Assembly (NCBI GenBank): GCA_029215795.1 | Contig: JARDYH010000002.1 | Coordinates: 130,703,001-130,767,000 of the forward strand | Length of the DNA: 64,000 nt | From: Anniella stebbinsi | Lineage: Eukaryota; Chordata; Lepidosauria; Squamata; Anniellidae | Reading direction: 5' to 3' | Shown here: positions 33,164 to 43,605 of the stretch, one piece after another | Numbering within the stretch: the first letter of the stretch is position 1 | How the letters are laid out: the number at the start of each line of letters is the position of its first letter | Program-made: the position numbers and the translations under genes | The notes under the pieces: model-generated | Seen by the model: the letters and a program-made list of their open reading frames with translations, nothing else | What the model was told of the DNA's origin: nothing | Databases searched by the model: none

Positions 33164-33630
33164 ACAGTGGAGGCTGCTGGCTCCAGTGCCAGTGGGGCGG
33201 TAGGCTGACCAGATAAAATCCAGGTCAGGGCTCATGTAACTTTAACAGTTGTAGAGCAAAGGGAATTTCAGCCAATGTCATTTGTATGCAATTAGTTCCT
33301 GGTGAAATTCCCTCTTCATCACAACTCTTAAAGTTGCAGGCACTATACTAGAGTGACCATATACAAAAGAAGGCAGGGCCCCTGCAACTTTGTTGTGATG
33401 AAGAGGGAATTTCACCAGGAACTAACTGCATACAAATGACACTGGCTGAAATTCCCTTTTCTCTACAACTGTTAAAGTTACACGAGCCCTGACCTGGATT
33501 TTATCTGGTCAGCCTACGCTGAATCCGCTCTGGGTTTCAGTCGGAACTCTACAGGAGCTATCCAAGTTCTGGCTGAAGCCTGGAGATGATTCACCACCCC
33601 ACTGACATCGGAGCTACAAGCCTCCACTGT
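33164..33630. mobile_element. MITE-C with exact 8-bp duplication TGTGGAGT, split by MITE-A
   Basis: Ends ACAGTGGAGG / CCTCCACTGT are perfect 10-bp inverted repeats, flanked by TGTGGAGT at 33156-33163 and 33631-33638. The uninterrupted family text (GTGGGGCGGTGAATC) is broken after GGGGCGG by the nested element. Confidence 0.9.
33201..33516. mobile_element. MITE-A nested in MITE-C, 316 bp
   Basis: Ends TAGGCTGACCAGATAAAATC and GATTTTATCTGGTCAGCCTA are perfect over 20 bp. The duplication around it is not clear. Confidence 0.85.
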
Positions 33631-33651
33631 TGTGGAGTACTGTTGTTGAGG

Positions 33652-33845
33652 AGTCCTGCCACTCCGTTCCATTCCACCCTCCTCTGTTTTCTATTTCACC
33701 ACCACCACCACCACCAATAGTTTTAGATTCCCCACCCCTTTAAGGGTTTTTCTCTAACCTTTTAGTACTTCTGCAAACCATGGGGTCTCCCTCCCAAGCC
33801 TGCTGATACCTCCATCTTGTGCATTTTGGCTACATAAACACCATC
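33652..33845. repeat. Unnamed dispersed repeat X, second copy
   Basis: Shares CTTCTGCAAACCATGGGG and GGCTACATAAACACC with 15300-15860. No ends identified. Confidence 0.45.
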
Positions 33846-34197
33846 ACCTGAGGAATTGAAGTTGCCATTAGGGTTTTGTTGTTGTTTTATCAGAATATCC
33901 TCCTGTGTGTGCTAATGTGCAGTAGCCTAATATGTACCTGAGCAAATGCACAGTTGTGCAAACTTGTTAAAGTAAATTAGCTCTGTTCTGCATGACTTGG
34001 GGGAAAATGGTCCATTGCAGAATCTGCAGGTCGAATTCATAGAAATCTGAACTCGTTTGAATCCGTTGCAGATTTCTAGCAGAAATCAGAGACACAGCTT
34101 TCTCTGTGGTGACACCTGGACTGCCTAATGCCTTCCTCTGAAATATTCACAAGGCTCCCAGCTTTTCCTCCTTCATTTGTATGCATGCAGTACCTGG

Positions 34198-35782
34198 TAG
34201 GGATGTGCACTGGATCGGACCCGATCCACGATCCGAGTCCGGTCCAGTAGGAAATCGGATAAATTATCCGATTTCCGATCCCGCAGCTGGATCGGCCGAT
34301 CCAATCCGAACCGGTCCGAAAAAGCTCCGAACCGGTTCGGCGGATCGGCGGATCGGCGGGCGCCCACTGGCGCCCACCGCCGCTTCCATTGGCGGGCGCC
34401 AGCGGGCGCCCGCCGATGAAAGTGGACAGCGGGGGGGGGGGAGGAGGGGGGCGCTTACCTTCTCGGCCCGGTGGCTCCCGTCCGGCGCCGGCGCCTACTA
34501 CTACTAGCAGGCTCCGCGGCCTGCTCTAGGGTGGCGCGCCGGGTGATGTCATCACCCGGCGCGCTACTCTAGAGCAGGCCGCGGAGCCTGCTGGTAGTAG
34601 TAGGCGCCGGCGCCGGCCGGGAGCCGCCGGGCCGGGAAGGTAAGGAGGGGGTGCGTGGAGGGGAGGAGGGGGCGCGCGGAGGGGGGAGGGGGGCCCTTAC
34701 CTTCCCAGCCCGGCGGCTCCCGTCCGGCGCCGGCGCCTACTACTCCCAGCAGGCTCCGCGGCCTGCTCTAGGGTGGCGCGCCGGGTGATGTCATCACCCG
34801 GCGCGCTACTCTAGAGCAGGCCACGGAGCCTGCTGGAAGTAGTAGGCGCCGGCGCCGGCCGGGAGCCGCCGGGCCGGGAAGGTAAGGAGGGGGTGCGTGG
34901 AGGGGAGGAGGGGGCGCGCGGAGGGGGGAGGGGGGAGGGGGGCCCTTACCTGCCCGGCCCGGCGGCTCCCGTCCGGCGCCGGCGCCTACTACTCCCAACA
35001 GGCTCCGCGGCCTGCTCTAGGGTGGCGCGCCGGGTGATGTCATCACCCGGCGCGCTACTCTAGAGCAGGCCGCGGAGCCTGCTGGAAGTAGTAGGCGCCG
35101 GCGCCGACCGGGAGCCGCCGGGCAGGGAAGGTAAGGAGGGGGTGCGTGGAGGGGAGGAGGGGGCGCGCGGAGGGGGGAGGGGGGAGGGGGGCCCTTACCT
35201 GCCCGGCCCGGCGGCTCCCGTCCGGCGCCGGCGCCTACTACTACCAGCAGGCTCCGCGGCCTGCTCCAGGGTGGCGCGCCGGGTGATGTCATCACCCGGC
35301 GCGCTACTCGAGAGTAGGCCGCGGAGCCCGCTGGTAGTAGCCGCCGGCGCCGGACGGGAGCGGACGGGCCGAGAAGGTAAGCAGTGGCGGGGAAGGGGGC
35401 TTACCCCCCCCCCGGAGCCGTCCGCTTCTATCCGCTGGCGCCCGCGGGCGCCAGCGGATGGAAGCGGGCGGCCCCAGGGGGGGTAGGGAGCGCGGGGGAG
35501 GGGGCTTACCTGCCGGGGCCGTCCACAGCGGACGGCCCCGGGGGGGAGGGAGTCAGGCCCCCCCTTACCCACCCGCCGCCATTTTTTCCTCATAGACTTG
35601 CATTGCAATGCAAGTCTATGGGGAAAAAAATGGCGGCCGATCCAAAAATTTACGATTTTTGGGTCGGGATCGGACTCGATCCGGTCCGGGGGGCCTCCGA
35701 TTTTGTCCGAACCGGTCCGGGACAAAATTGGAGGTCCCGATCCGGGTCCCGATCCGATCCGGGGGGTCCGTGCACACCCCTA
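34198..35782. mobile_element. GC-rich hAT-like element, 1,585 bp, exact 8-bp duplication GTACCTGG
   Basis: Duplications lie at 34190-34197 and 35783-35790. Ends TAGGGATGTGCAC / GTGCACACCCCTA are inverted (12 of 13). Subterminal regions on both sides are packed with GATCCG/CGGATC words. The middle holds four palindromes in tandem, described separately. At 35575-35637 another palindrome carries AAAAATGGCGGC, a YY1-like word. There is no transposase; the open frames follow from GC content. Confidence 0.9.
34454..35381. repeat. Tandem array of four ~190-bp palindromes
   Basis: Units are 34454-34644, 34696-34886, 34945-35135 and 35194-35381, starting 242, 249 and 249 bp apart. Each is nearly perfect, centred on GGGTGATGTCATCACCC, and ends CTTACC / GGTAAG so that both strands show an AAGGTAAG-like splice-donor word. 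Purine-rich G-tracts (GGAGGGGAGGAGGGGGCGCG) separate the units. Confidence 0.9.
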
Positions 35783-36008
35783 GTACCTGGTGAAATTTCT
35801 TCTTCATCACGAAAGTAAAAGCTGCAGGAGCCCTGTCTTCTTTTGTATCTAGTCAAGAGGGCAAGGCTCCTGCAGCTTTAACTGTTGTGATGAAGAGGGA
35901 ATTTCATCAGGTGCTGCATGCATACAAATGGCACCTGCTGAAATTCCCCATTCAATACAACAGTTAAAGATACAGGAGTCCTGTCCTCCTTTTCATATGG
36001 TCATCCTA

Positions 36009-36182
36009 CTTTGAGCTGAACATTATGGCTTAACATGTCATGTGAACCATGACTTAGTATGTCATATGAATCATTCCTAACCATGGTGGCTACATAACCA
36101 TGGTTTATACATGCTCACTAACCATTTGCTACAAAAGGGTTAGCAGCCTAACTATGGCTTAGTGTGTCATCTGAACAGGCAT
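36009..36182. mobile_element. Foldback-type element F, left-truncated
   Basis: TTTGAGCTGAACATTATGGC through TAGTGTGTCATCTGAACAGG parallels 37826-38010, which keeps both ends. Confidence 0.6.
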
Positions 36183-36289
36183 GGTGTGTCTTGAAGAACT
36201 TACAGAGGAAGAAAGGAAGGGAACCAGGCTTTCTGCAAAAAGCAAAAATAAAGAAGCAAGGGACTTACATGCGGTATATAAATGTAATA

Positions 36290-36336
<47 letters not shown>

Positions 36337-36992
36337 GTCTGGGTGAAAAAGATATTTGCGCCTGAAACATCAAAATTAATTATATCTTCTGCTTTGGCAA
36401 TCAGTACTTCCTTTTTTAATGGCACCATTATTTACACTGTAGAGATTGGAGACAGGAAAAGAGGGGCTGTCCTGGGATCTGCTGCTCAAAGTCAACGCTT
36501 CACATTTCTTCACTGTAAAGCCGGCTCCAAGAGGCTGGGAAACCCTAAAATTACCCAACAGGTTCTGAGCATGCTCAATTGGCACAGAATGGCAACTGGC
36601 TCATGGGGGACTGGATGGCAAACCAAAGGGAGAGGGAATGGAATGGTGTACCCTGGAAAAGGGCATTGCTAGCTGTCTGGCACCCTGAGCAGCAGCACTC
36701 CATGCTGCAGCATTTAAACAGAAAAGGCAGAGTGCAACAGTTCTTGGGAAACTGCAACAGTGTAGGAGACAGACACCTTATCAGTATCTAGTCAAATTTG
36801 ATGCAAGGCAGTTTTGCGTGTTTTGTTATGGGGAAAGCAGTTATCACTATCTGTTCTGGGCTAAGAGCAACAGTGGTAACCTGGCCGCAAAATTACTCAT
36901 CCCTCCCTTTCTCTTAGACATATTTCTGTACCCTGTCAAGCACCGGAGCTGGCAGCTCACTCAGTCTGCACAAACAAAATTCCACTCAGGGA
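36183..36992. other. Mostly unassigned, with an ATA-tailed SINE scrap
   Basis: The phrase GCGGTATATAAATGTAATAA followed by an ATA microsatellite to 36330 is a typical SINE or LINE tail. The rest is unrecognised. Confidence 0.4.
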
Positions 36993-37200
36993 GAATCATA
37001 GAATCAAAGAATAGTAGACTTGGAAGGGGCCTATAAGGCCATCAAGACCAACCCCCTGCTCAATGCAGAAATCTACCTTAAGGCATACCTGACAGATGGT
37101 TGTCCAGCTGCCTCTTGAAGGCCCCTAGTGTGGGAGAGCCCACCACCTCCCTAAGTAATTGGTTCCATTGTCGTATTGTTCTAACAGTCAGGAAGAATTA
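36993..37200 (-). mobile_element. CR1 LINE 3' UTR-type fragment
   Basis: AATCATAGAATCAAAGAATAG, CCAACCCCCTGCTCAATGCA and CTAACAGTCAGGAAGAATTA are CR1 3' region phrases. Confidence 0.8.
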
Positions 37201-37825
37201 CTCAGGGGACTAATCAGGAAGAAGTGGAGTTTATCTGATGGGTTATTTTAAAAAGAAAAAAAAACCCTCTCACAAATATCAACATGATTAAAATCCCAGT
37301 CAAAACTGTGATCGGTACTCATTAGAGTTGCTAACTTTTTTAATGTCTCTTCTTCTTGTGTCGTTCGTAGCAGCTTGATGTGCAGACCTTGGCAGCAGAT
37401 ACTGGTTATCTCCATGCTATGAAAAGCATCACGTCCTGACTTCTGAAGTTCCTGTTGAGGCCTGGATTCAGCAGCTGGCGTCCTAAGGCAAATGCCAAGA
37501 GCCCAATTCCCCAGGGTTAACACCTGCTCCAGGCCCTCCACACTGGACAACTGGCTCTCTGAGCCTCCATTTAAATTTCCCACAATACCCCAAAGCAATA
37601 CTTTGTTGGGTGCTCCAGGGAATTATGGGAGATTAAAATGACAGCTCCCAAGCCACCTTTGGAACGCTGCTTCCGCCTCTGCTGCCAGCTAAGTCCACAC
37701 CCTAGATACTTAAGGTGGCCAGGTGACTTCTTTCTCAGAGGACAGTCTTCTATTTGGAGCACTGTCCCGTTGATTTCTGGTTTCAAGCTAAAGAACCATA
37801 AGAAATGTTGGCCATCAGCAGACCC
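37201..37825. other. Unassigned, with a scrap of repeat I
   Basis: GGTGGCCAGGTGACTTCTTT at 37712 resembles the left end of repeat I at 39206. Nothing else recognised. Confidence 0.3.
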
Positions 37826-38010
37826 TGTTCAGACGCTAAGCCACGGTGGTTAAGCATTTTGAGCTAAACATTGTGGCTTAGCATGTTGTGTGAATCATTG
37901 CTAGCCATGGTGGCTACATCACCACGGTTTAAAGAAACATGCTCACTAACCATTTGCTGCAAAGGGGTTAGCAGCCTAACCATGGTTTAGTGTGTTGTTT
38001 GAACAGGCCC
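37826..38010. mobile_element. Foldback-type element F
   Basis: CCTGTTCAGACGCTAAGCCA at the left is answered by CCATGGTTTAGTGTGTTG and TTGAACAGG at the right. Confidence 0.65.
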
Positions 38011-38585
38011 ACAGTTTAGATTCCCCTGAGCTGTAGCCAGATTCCATCCATTCACATACATTGCTACAGAACTTCTGCCTTTATTTGACAAGCTAACAGG
38101 ATTCTTCCCCTCCCTCTTGAATGCCTTTGGCTGGTTATTGTCCCATAGTTGGACCAGTGAAAAGAGGAATTACCAGGAGTGTTTGTCTAATAAAATCTCT
38201 TTCACCAGGTGACTGCTCCATCTTGTTTGCAAAGCAGGCCTGGAGGCATTGATCAGCCTTTACTCCTCTACACACACCTTGTTTTTAAAAAAGATACATA
38301 GAAAAGGAGATATAACCTTGAGACTTAAACAAAGGAGATGAAAGTTTTGTGAGAGCCTCACCGATGGGTGATCAGGCTGCTGCTGGAAGAACCTCTTGAG
38401 ACGTTTGCCCATGTGTGGCTTAAGAACTAGGAAGACATCCTAGAAGATCAGCTTCTTCCAAGCCACATAGAAGATACTTTTCTCTGAAAATAAGGGTTAC
38501 TTACCACCCAGTTTCATCTGAAATGCTGAGGCCACTTTGGAATAGCGTGACCAAGTTGCAACCCAAAAAATCTGTGCATGATGCA
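38011..38585. other. Unassigned intergenic DNA
   Basis: No family recognised. Confidence 0.3.
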
Positions 38586-38777
38586 AATTTTATTGATTCA
38601 TCATTCATAAAAATGTGTGCAATTAATCAATTAAAACTACTTTATTCTCATTGATTGATTCATCATTCATAAAAATGTGTGCAATTAATCAATTAAAACT
38701 ACTTTATTCTCACTGATTGATTCATCATTCATAAAAATGTGTGCAATTAATCAATTAAAACTACTTTATTCTCATTG
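38586..38777. repeat. Three-copy 62-bp tandem repeat
   Basis: CATCATTCATAAAAATGTGT starts at 38599, 38661 and 38723, an exact 62-bp period. Copies are almost identical (one T/C change at the junction word CTCATTG/CTCACTG), implying recent expansion. Confidence 0.9.
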
Positions 38778-40184
38778 CACAGCCCTGCTGAAAATGCATG
38801 CATGAACTCTTCGTATCTGACACACAGTTAACAAGGGCAAAATATCTGAGAGAAACATAGTCCATCATTTCAGAAGTCTAACGCAGGAGTAGGCAGCAAA
38901 TTAATCTGCTGATAGATCTCTGAGTAATCTGCGGTAAATCACCAAGGATTTCTGACTCCTAGCTGTTTAACAATAGCAGCTACAAAAAGATCTCCCCAAA
39001 ATCATATTGCTGAAATACAAAAAGTGTGAAGTAACCAGGGGTGAGCTTTTATGAGGAAGGACTCTCAGCCCTGTTCAGTTTTACTACTCAAAACAAATCC
39101 CAGGGCTCAGAATTCTTTAATTCCAAGGGTATATATTGCGCCCCAGGCCCTGGTTGGTGGATCTTGGGGTTCCAGTAAAAACCAAAGTAGATCCTGCAAG
39201 CCAGAAATAGGGTGGCCAGGTGACCCACTTTACAGATGTCAGTCCTCTGTTTGAAGGGGTGTTCAGTCTAGGTCTGGTTTAAAGTCAAAGAATCATAAGG
39301 AGGGAGAGCAGAGGCTTTGAAGTTGTCCATCAACCGTTAGCTCCTGGACAGCAAACTGAACAAGGCACATGGCTCACCTAGTCTAGGGACAGGCGCTAAT
39401 GTGCCCCCAGGCACCTTCCTTAGCACCTGCCAATGTGCCTTACCCCCTCCCACTTTTTTTTTTAGTTAACACTTTTTCTTTTCTTTATATCATGAAATTT
39501 TATTTTATTTTGAAATGAGGTTAACAAAATAAAAACAACAAAAAGAAGAACGTACATAATGATAAATCAAGATCACTAAGGAAACAAAGGAATTCACTAA
39601 TTCTCTTAATGTTCAGCCTTTTAATCTTTGCAAACCGCCCAGAGAGCTTTGGCTATGGGGCGGTATATAAATGTAAATAATAATTATTATTATTATTCTA
39701 TAACTGATATGCTTATGGAACATCTACAATAAAACAGCCTAAGTAGGAGCACAATACCTAATGAAAGTAAAAAATGTGAATTCTACAACATGTAAGAGGA
39801 GTGTGTACAAATGGATGCCGTTTTGTGGGTTTGTGCGTAGTAATCGGGGGGGGGGATAGGCAACAGTACTTTCTTGGAATTTTATCAAACATTTGAAGTG
39901 CCTCAACACAGGAAATGAATGGAAACCATGGTGCCATATTTATTTATTTATTTATTATAGCATTTTTGCCCCGCCCTTTAGCCAAAAAAGCTCCCAATGC
40001 GTCTTACAAAGGTATTTCTTAAGTCAATCCCTGCCCACAGGCTTACAATCTAAAAAAGATTACACAAAAGGAAAGGAGATTGGATAGGAGGAGGGGGGGG
40101 AGCAAATTTAGTCACTAGATTCTTCATTGTTAGGATTCCTTGCTCACTGCAATTGCTAAGTAAGTTTATACGTACTAATAGGCT

Positions 40185-40402
40185 CAATTCAGACGACACA
40201 ATAAACAACTGGTGTGGGGAAAACAATCATCAGTTGTTTTGACTATCGTGTCATCCGAATGCTGCCATAGTCAACTCAGTGCTGATCCTCATCCACACCA
40301 CAGTTGATTATTTATTACCATGTTGTGTGGGGAGTACCCCCTAGGGTTAGGGTTAGGGTTAGTCAACCCACCATTGACTATCGTGCCATCCAAATTAAGC
40401 CA
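40185..40402. mobile_element. MITE-K copy 1 with telomere-like insert
   Basis: Ends GGCTCAATTCAGACGACAC and GTGCCATCCAAATTAAGCC are inverted. It contains the TTAGGG run at 40342-40362, which its partner lacks. Confidence 0.7.
40342..40362 (+). repeat. Short interstitial telomere-like repeat
   Basis: TAGGGT units in phase, about 3.5 copies of TTAGGG. Confidence 0.85.
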
Positions 40403-40500
40403 TAGTCTCCCAGATTTTATTAATCCACTGCTCTTTAGTTGGTTGCTTTGGAGACTTCCAGTTCCATGCTATGCTTAACTTTGCAGCTGGCTTAAGAGAG

Positions 40501-40734
40501 TGGCTCAATTCGGACAACACGATAGTCAATGGTGGGGTAATAATCAACTTTACAGTTGTTCATCTAGGGGATACTCCCCACACAACATGGTAATAAATAA
40601 TCAACTGTGGTGTGGATGAGGATCAGCGCTGAGTTGACTATGGCAGCATTCGGATGACACAATAGTCAAAACAACTGACGATTGTTTCCCCCACACCAGT
40701 TGTTTATTGTGTCGTCCGAATTGAGCCAGTCTTT
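40501..40734. mobile_element. MITE-K copy 2, inverted relative to copy 1
   Basis: Ends TGGCTCAATTCGGACAACAC and TGTCGTCCGAATTGAGCCA. Read backwards it follows copy 1 almost throughout, so the two form a large inverted repeat with a ~98-bp centre. Confidence 0.75.
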
Positions 40735-41199
40735 ATGCAGGAATCCAAGACCGTTTGATTCAAAAAGATGAAGCAGAAGTTTTAAAAGGTTAACCCTATT
40801 TCTTACTGGCCATTGAGATTGCCATGAAATAGGTTTCTGTTGGTGCTGAAAACTGTGCGTTCAAAGGCATTCTGTAACCCCACATCTGTCTTGTACTCAG
40901 CCTTTTGGGCAGGTTACATGTCTCTTGCCATGCCTCCCACTGCAGCCATTTTGTGGTGGCGCCCAAGACATATTATCAAATGGCTCACAGCCCCAGAAAT
41001 GTGCCAACCCTGATCTAGTCAGTCCATTATGGTGAGATCCATTGTATTTTTATTTAAATTATAGTTATTATTTCTAAATTTGCAGCTACACATGTTGCAA
41101 ATCAGTGTCCTCTTTTATTCCTCTCTTTGGGTGGTGCATTTCCTCTTTCAGGGGTGATGAATACGTGGCCACCATAGATAGACATCCACCCAATCTTAA

Positions 41200-41480
41200 T
41201 TGTAGAATCACAGAATTGTGGAGTTGGAAGGACTACAAAGATAATCTAGTCCAACCCTCTGCAGTGTGCAAGAAAACCAATTAACTCATCCATGAGAGGT
41301 GGCTGCCCAGCCTCTTCTTTAAAAAAAACCTCCAAAGATGGAGAACCCACAACCTCCGTAGGTAGACTGTTTCACCGTTGTACAGAGCTTACCATCAGGA
41401 AGTTTTTCCTTATATTGAATCAAAATCTTGGTACCTGTAAATTATACCCACTATTTCAGGTCCTAATTTCTGTAATCTAA
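41200..41480 (-). mobile_element. CR1 LINE 3' UTR-type fragment
   Basis: AATCACAGAATTGTGGAGTTG, TAGTCCAACCCTCTGCAGTG and CAGGAAGTTTTTCCTTATAT are CR1 phrases. Confidence 0.75.
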
Positions 41481-41539
41481 TAAGCACCATACTTCCATTT
41501 TCCCTCCTAGCAGGAAGCTGTTTAGCTCTTGTGGACAAA

Positions 41540-42080
41540 TAAATATATTGCCACTCTTTTGTTGTTGTTCACCGAACAAGGCAGTAGGCGCGGCCGGAAA
41601 ACCTTTCTGCTCTTTGTGCAGTATCTTGTCATCCAAATCAAACACAGGCTTTAATGACTTTGTGGGGGTAGAAAGGTGAGGTGTTTGCCTTTGTGTTCCG
41701 TTCCCTCCAAAGCAGCAGTCATATTTGATGAGAAACAAAGAATCAAGTAAACTAGATAATCATCACATGCGGTGAACAAATACTGCCCGGATCCTGGATT
41801 AGACGACATGACAAAAGTAATCAAAATTCGAGTGATAGAACTTTGGCAGCAAGTGCCGAGTGTGAAAAGCGGGGAGGTGGGAAGGGGAGTTTTCGGAAAC
41901 CGGGACAGCATGTAGTTATTTGACCTGTCATGAGCTGACGACAAGCGCATTGCACACAAGGGTCCCAGTCTGAAGAAAAACTCTCCCATGCAAATCCTGT
42001 GGAGATGAATAGGATGCAAGCAAGAGAAAGGAGAGTGAACTCATTTCTGGTTTGCTCCAAATCATGCAGTTTCCTTGCTT
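41540..42080. promoter_or_regulatory. Candidate conserved non-coding element
   Basis: About 540 bp unlike any repeat in the window, with retained CpGs and no sustained reading frame of recognisable content. Regulatory function is a guess. Confidence 0.25.
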
Positions 42081-42089
42081 AAATTAGTG

Positions 42090-42545
42090 TCAAGCCCATG
42101 TTGCCATGGGCATTAGTACTCTGTCTTTTGGGCCCCTCCGTCCCCTCACCACAGAGGGGCTCATGAATAATGCAAATGTAGCTCATGCATAATGAATCCC
42201 CCCTTTGGATTTTGCATGCTGAACCCCTCTCTCATGCACCCCAATTGGCCACCTCTGTCCCCTTCCCCCTACCCCGGGTAGCAACCGCCTAACCATGCGC
42301 TGTGCCCCAGACCCACCTTCACACCACACTGATTGGTCAAGCAGGGCTGTCAATTATCCTGATGGCAAAGGGGGGGGGAGTGCTGCCCTGACTGTTTGGT
42401 GTGGAGGAAATTAATTGCTATGAAAACTTGAGCTTTGAACTTTTTTGAACTTTCCAAATTTTCTGCATACCGATACCACTCAAGCTTCAGTTTAAAAAGA
42501 AAACGAGCGAAATCGGTCTGGTAGATCTTGAGTAATAAGGCTTAC
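42090..42545 (+). repeat. Unnamed 450-bp repeat Y, copy 1
   Basis: From CCCATGTTGCCATGGGCATT to ACTCAAGCTTCAG. It carries ATGCAAAT (octamer-like), CCAATTGGCC and ACTGATTGGTCAAG (CCAAT-type) words. The inverted copy is at 53437-53870. Confidence 0.7.
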
Positions 42546-43162
42546 ACTACTGAATTCTTATGTAAGATTAGGGCTGAACTAAACACTCAACTAAAATCTT
42601 TCAGGTTGAAATGAATGGAGAAGAGAAATGTGGTGGTGGGGGAGAGACAGGAATCAACCATGTGCCATTTCAAGAGAGGGAAGTCGGGGTTGGAATTCAG
42701 GAAAAGATTTATGATTTTCAGTTAAAGTTGTGCAGGTTTTCTTTTCTTTTAAAAATCCTCTGAAATCAACTAGCAGCAGAGGCTTTCTGACTGGTTTTCT
42801 CCTGGTGGTCACCATTTTCTTCCCAGAATGCCTCAAGAGTAGCATTGTTCTGGGGCATTCTGGAGGGGGGTGGGAATGACAACCCCCCATTGCCAGACAC
42901 CATTTTGGATAACAGCCCCATTTCCCCCTGCCCCACCCCACCCCACCCAAATTCCATTCTCCAAGTGGTGGTCCTTATATAGCCAAAGCAGCAGTACCCA
43001 TTCCCAAGAGAAATCTATCAGCAGGCTTGGGGCAGAGATGGCCCAAGACATTTTGCTGCCTGAGGCAAAGAACAAGATGGTGCCCCCTCCCAGTCCACAC
43101 AAAGTGCTGCAAGAAAAAACAGCAACCAAATAGGAAGTTAATTCCATGTGCACAGAGCATCA
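42546..43162. other. Unassigned, with a scrap of an unnamed repeat
   Basis: CCCAAGACATTTTGCTGCCT near 43043 recurs at about 55062. Otherwise unrecognised. Confidence 0.3.
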
Positions 43163-43265
43163 GTGCCCTCCAAATGTTGGACTAATGGTTAGTGCTGGCT
43201 AATTGTCAGGGATAATAGGAGTTGTACTCCAGCAACATCTGGAGGGCTACAGTTCCCCATCCCTG
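43163..43265. mobile_element. MITE-B foldback, short copy
   Basis: GTGCCCTCCAAATGTTGGAC faces AACATCTGGAGGGCTAC. Confidence 0.65.
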
Positions 43266-43605
43266 ACATAGAGCCATGTAGAGTAATTTATTTCCTGGTT
43301 ACACATAAAGGTTTTAGTACAAACATCTTACAGATGGAGTAATATCATATCAAAGAAAATAATTATTGTCTCTGGGGGAGCTGTTACAATCTCTTGGGAA
43401 AGTCAGGAATGTTTTAAAACACTGTCAAAAAAAATTATAATCGTCCAAAGGAAATGTTGTCCATTAATGTAAAGAAATGCTTTCTGGAACATAGAGGCTT
43501 TGCAAGGTAAAAAACAACAAGAGCATGTATTCTAAAAGCCTTCCTCTGCAGCCTGTAGTGCTAACCAACTAAAGAGGCAGCGTAGAGACATCATACTATT
43601 TGAGG
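43266..43605. other. Unassigned intergenic DNA
   Basis: AT-rich, no family recognised. Confidence 0.3.

Larger units (their letters stand above)
34172..36008. mobile_element. MITE-A interrupted by a 1.6-kb hAT-like element
   Basis: The left remnant TTCATTTGTATGCATGCAG reaches GTACCTGG at 34190-34197. After the insertion GTACCTGGTGAAATTTC resumes at 35783 and the second arm runs to CATATGGTCATCCTA at 36008. Confidence 0.85.
39206..41178. repeat. Composite repeat I with nested insertions
   Basis: It opens with TAGGGTGGCCAGGTGACCC and closes with TACGTGGCCACCATAGAT, plausible inverted ends. The interior order matches 26560-27960. Between its parts lie a SINE/LINE tail (39605-39700, GGCGGTATATAAATGTAAAT) and two MITEs (40185-40734). 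Confidence 0.45.

Noticed and set aside
34768..35818. Several overlapping 90-176-residue frames on both strands
   Set aside because: They read through the palindrome array and repeat the same low-complexity peptides.
38586..38777. CRISPR-like array
   Set aside because: The units are contiguous 62-bp tandem copies without spacers, in a vertebrate genome.
40342..40362. A true chromosome end or fusion point
   Set aside because: Only about 3.5 units inside a transposon; a fusion would leave longer head-to-head arrays.
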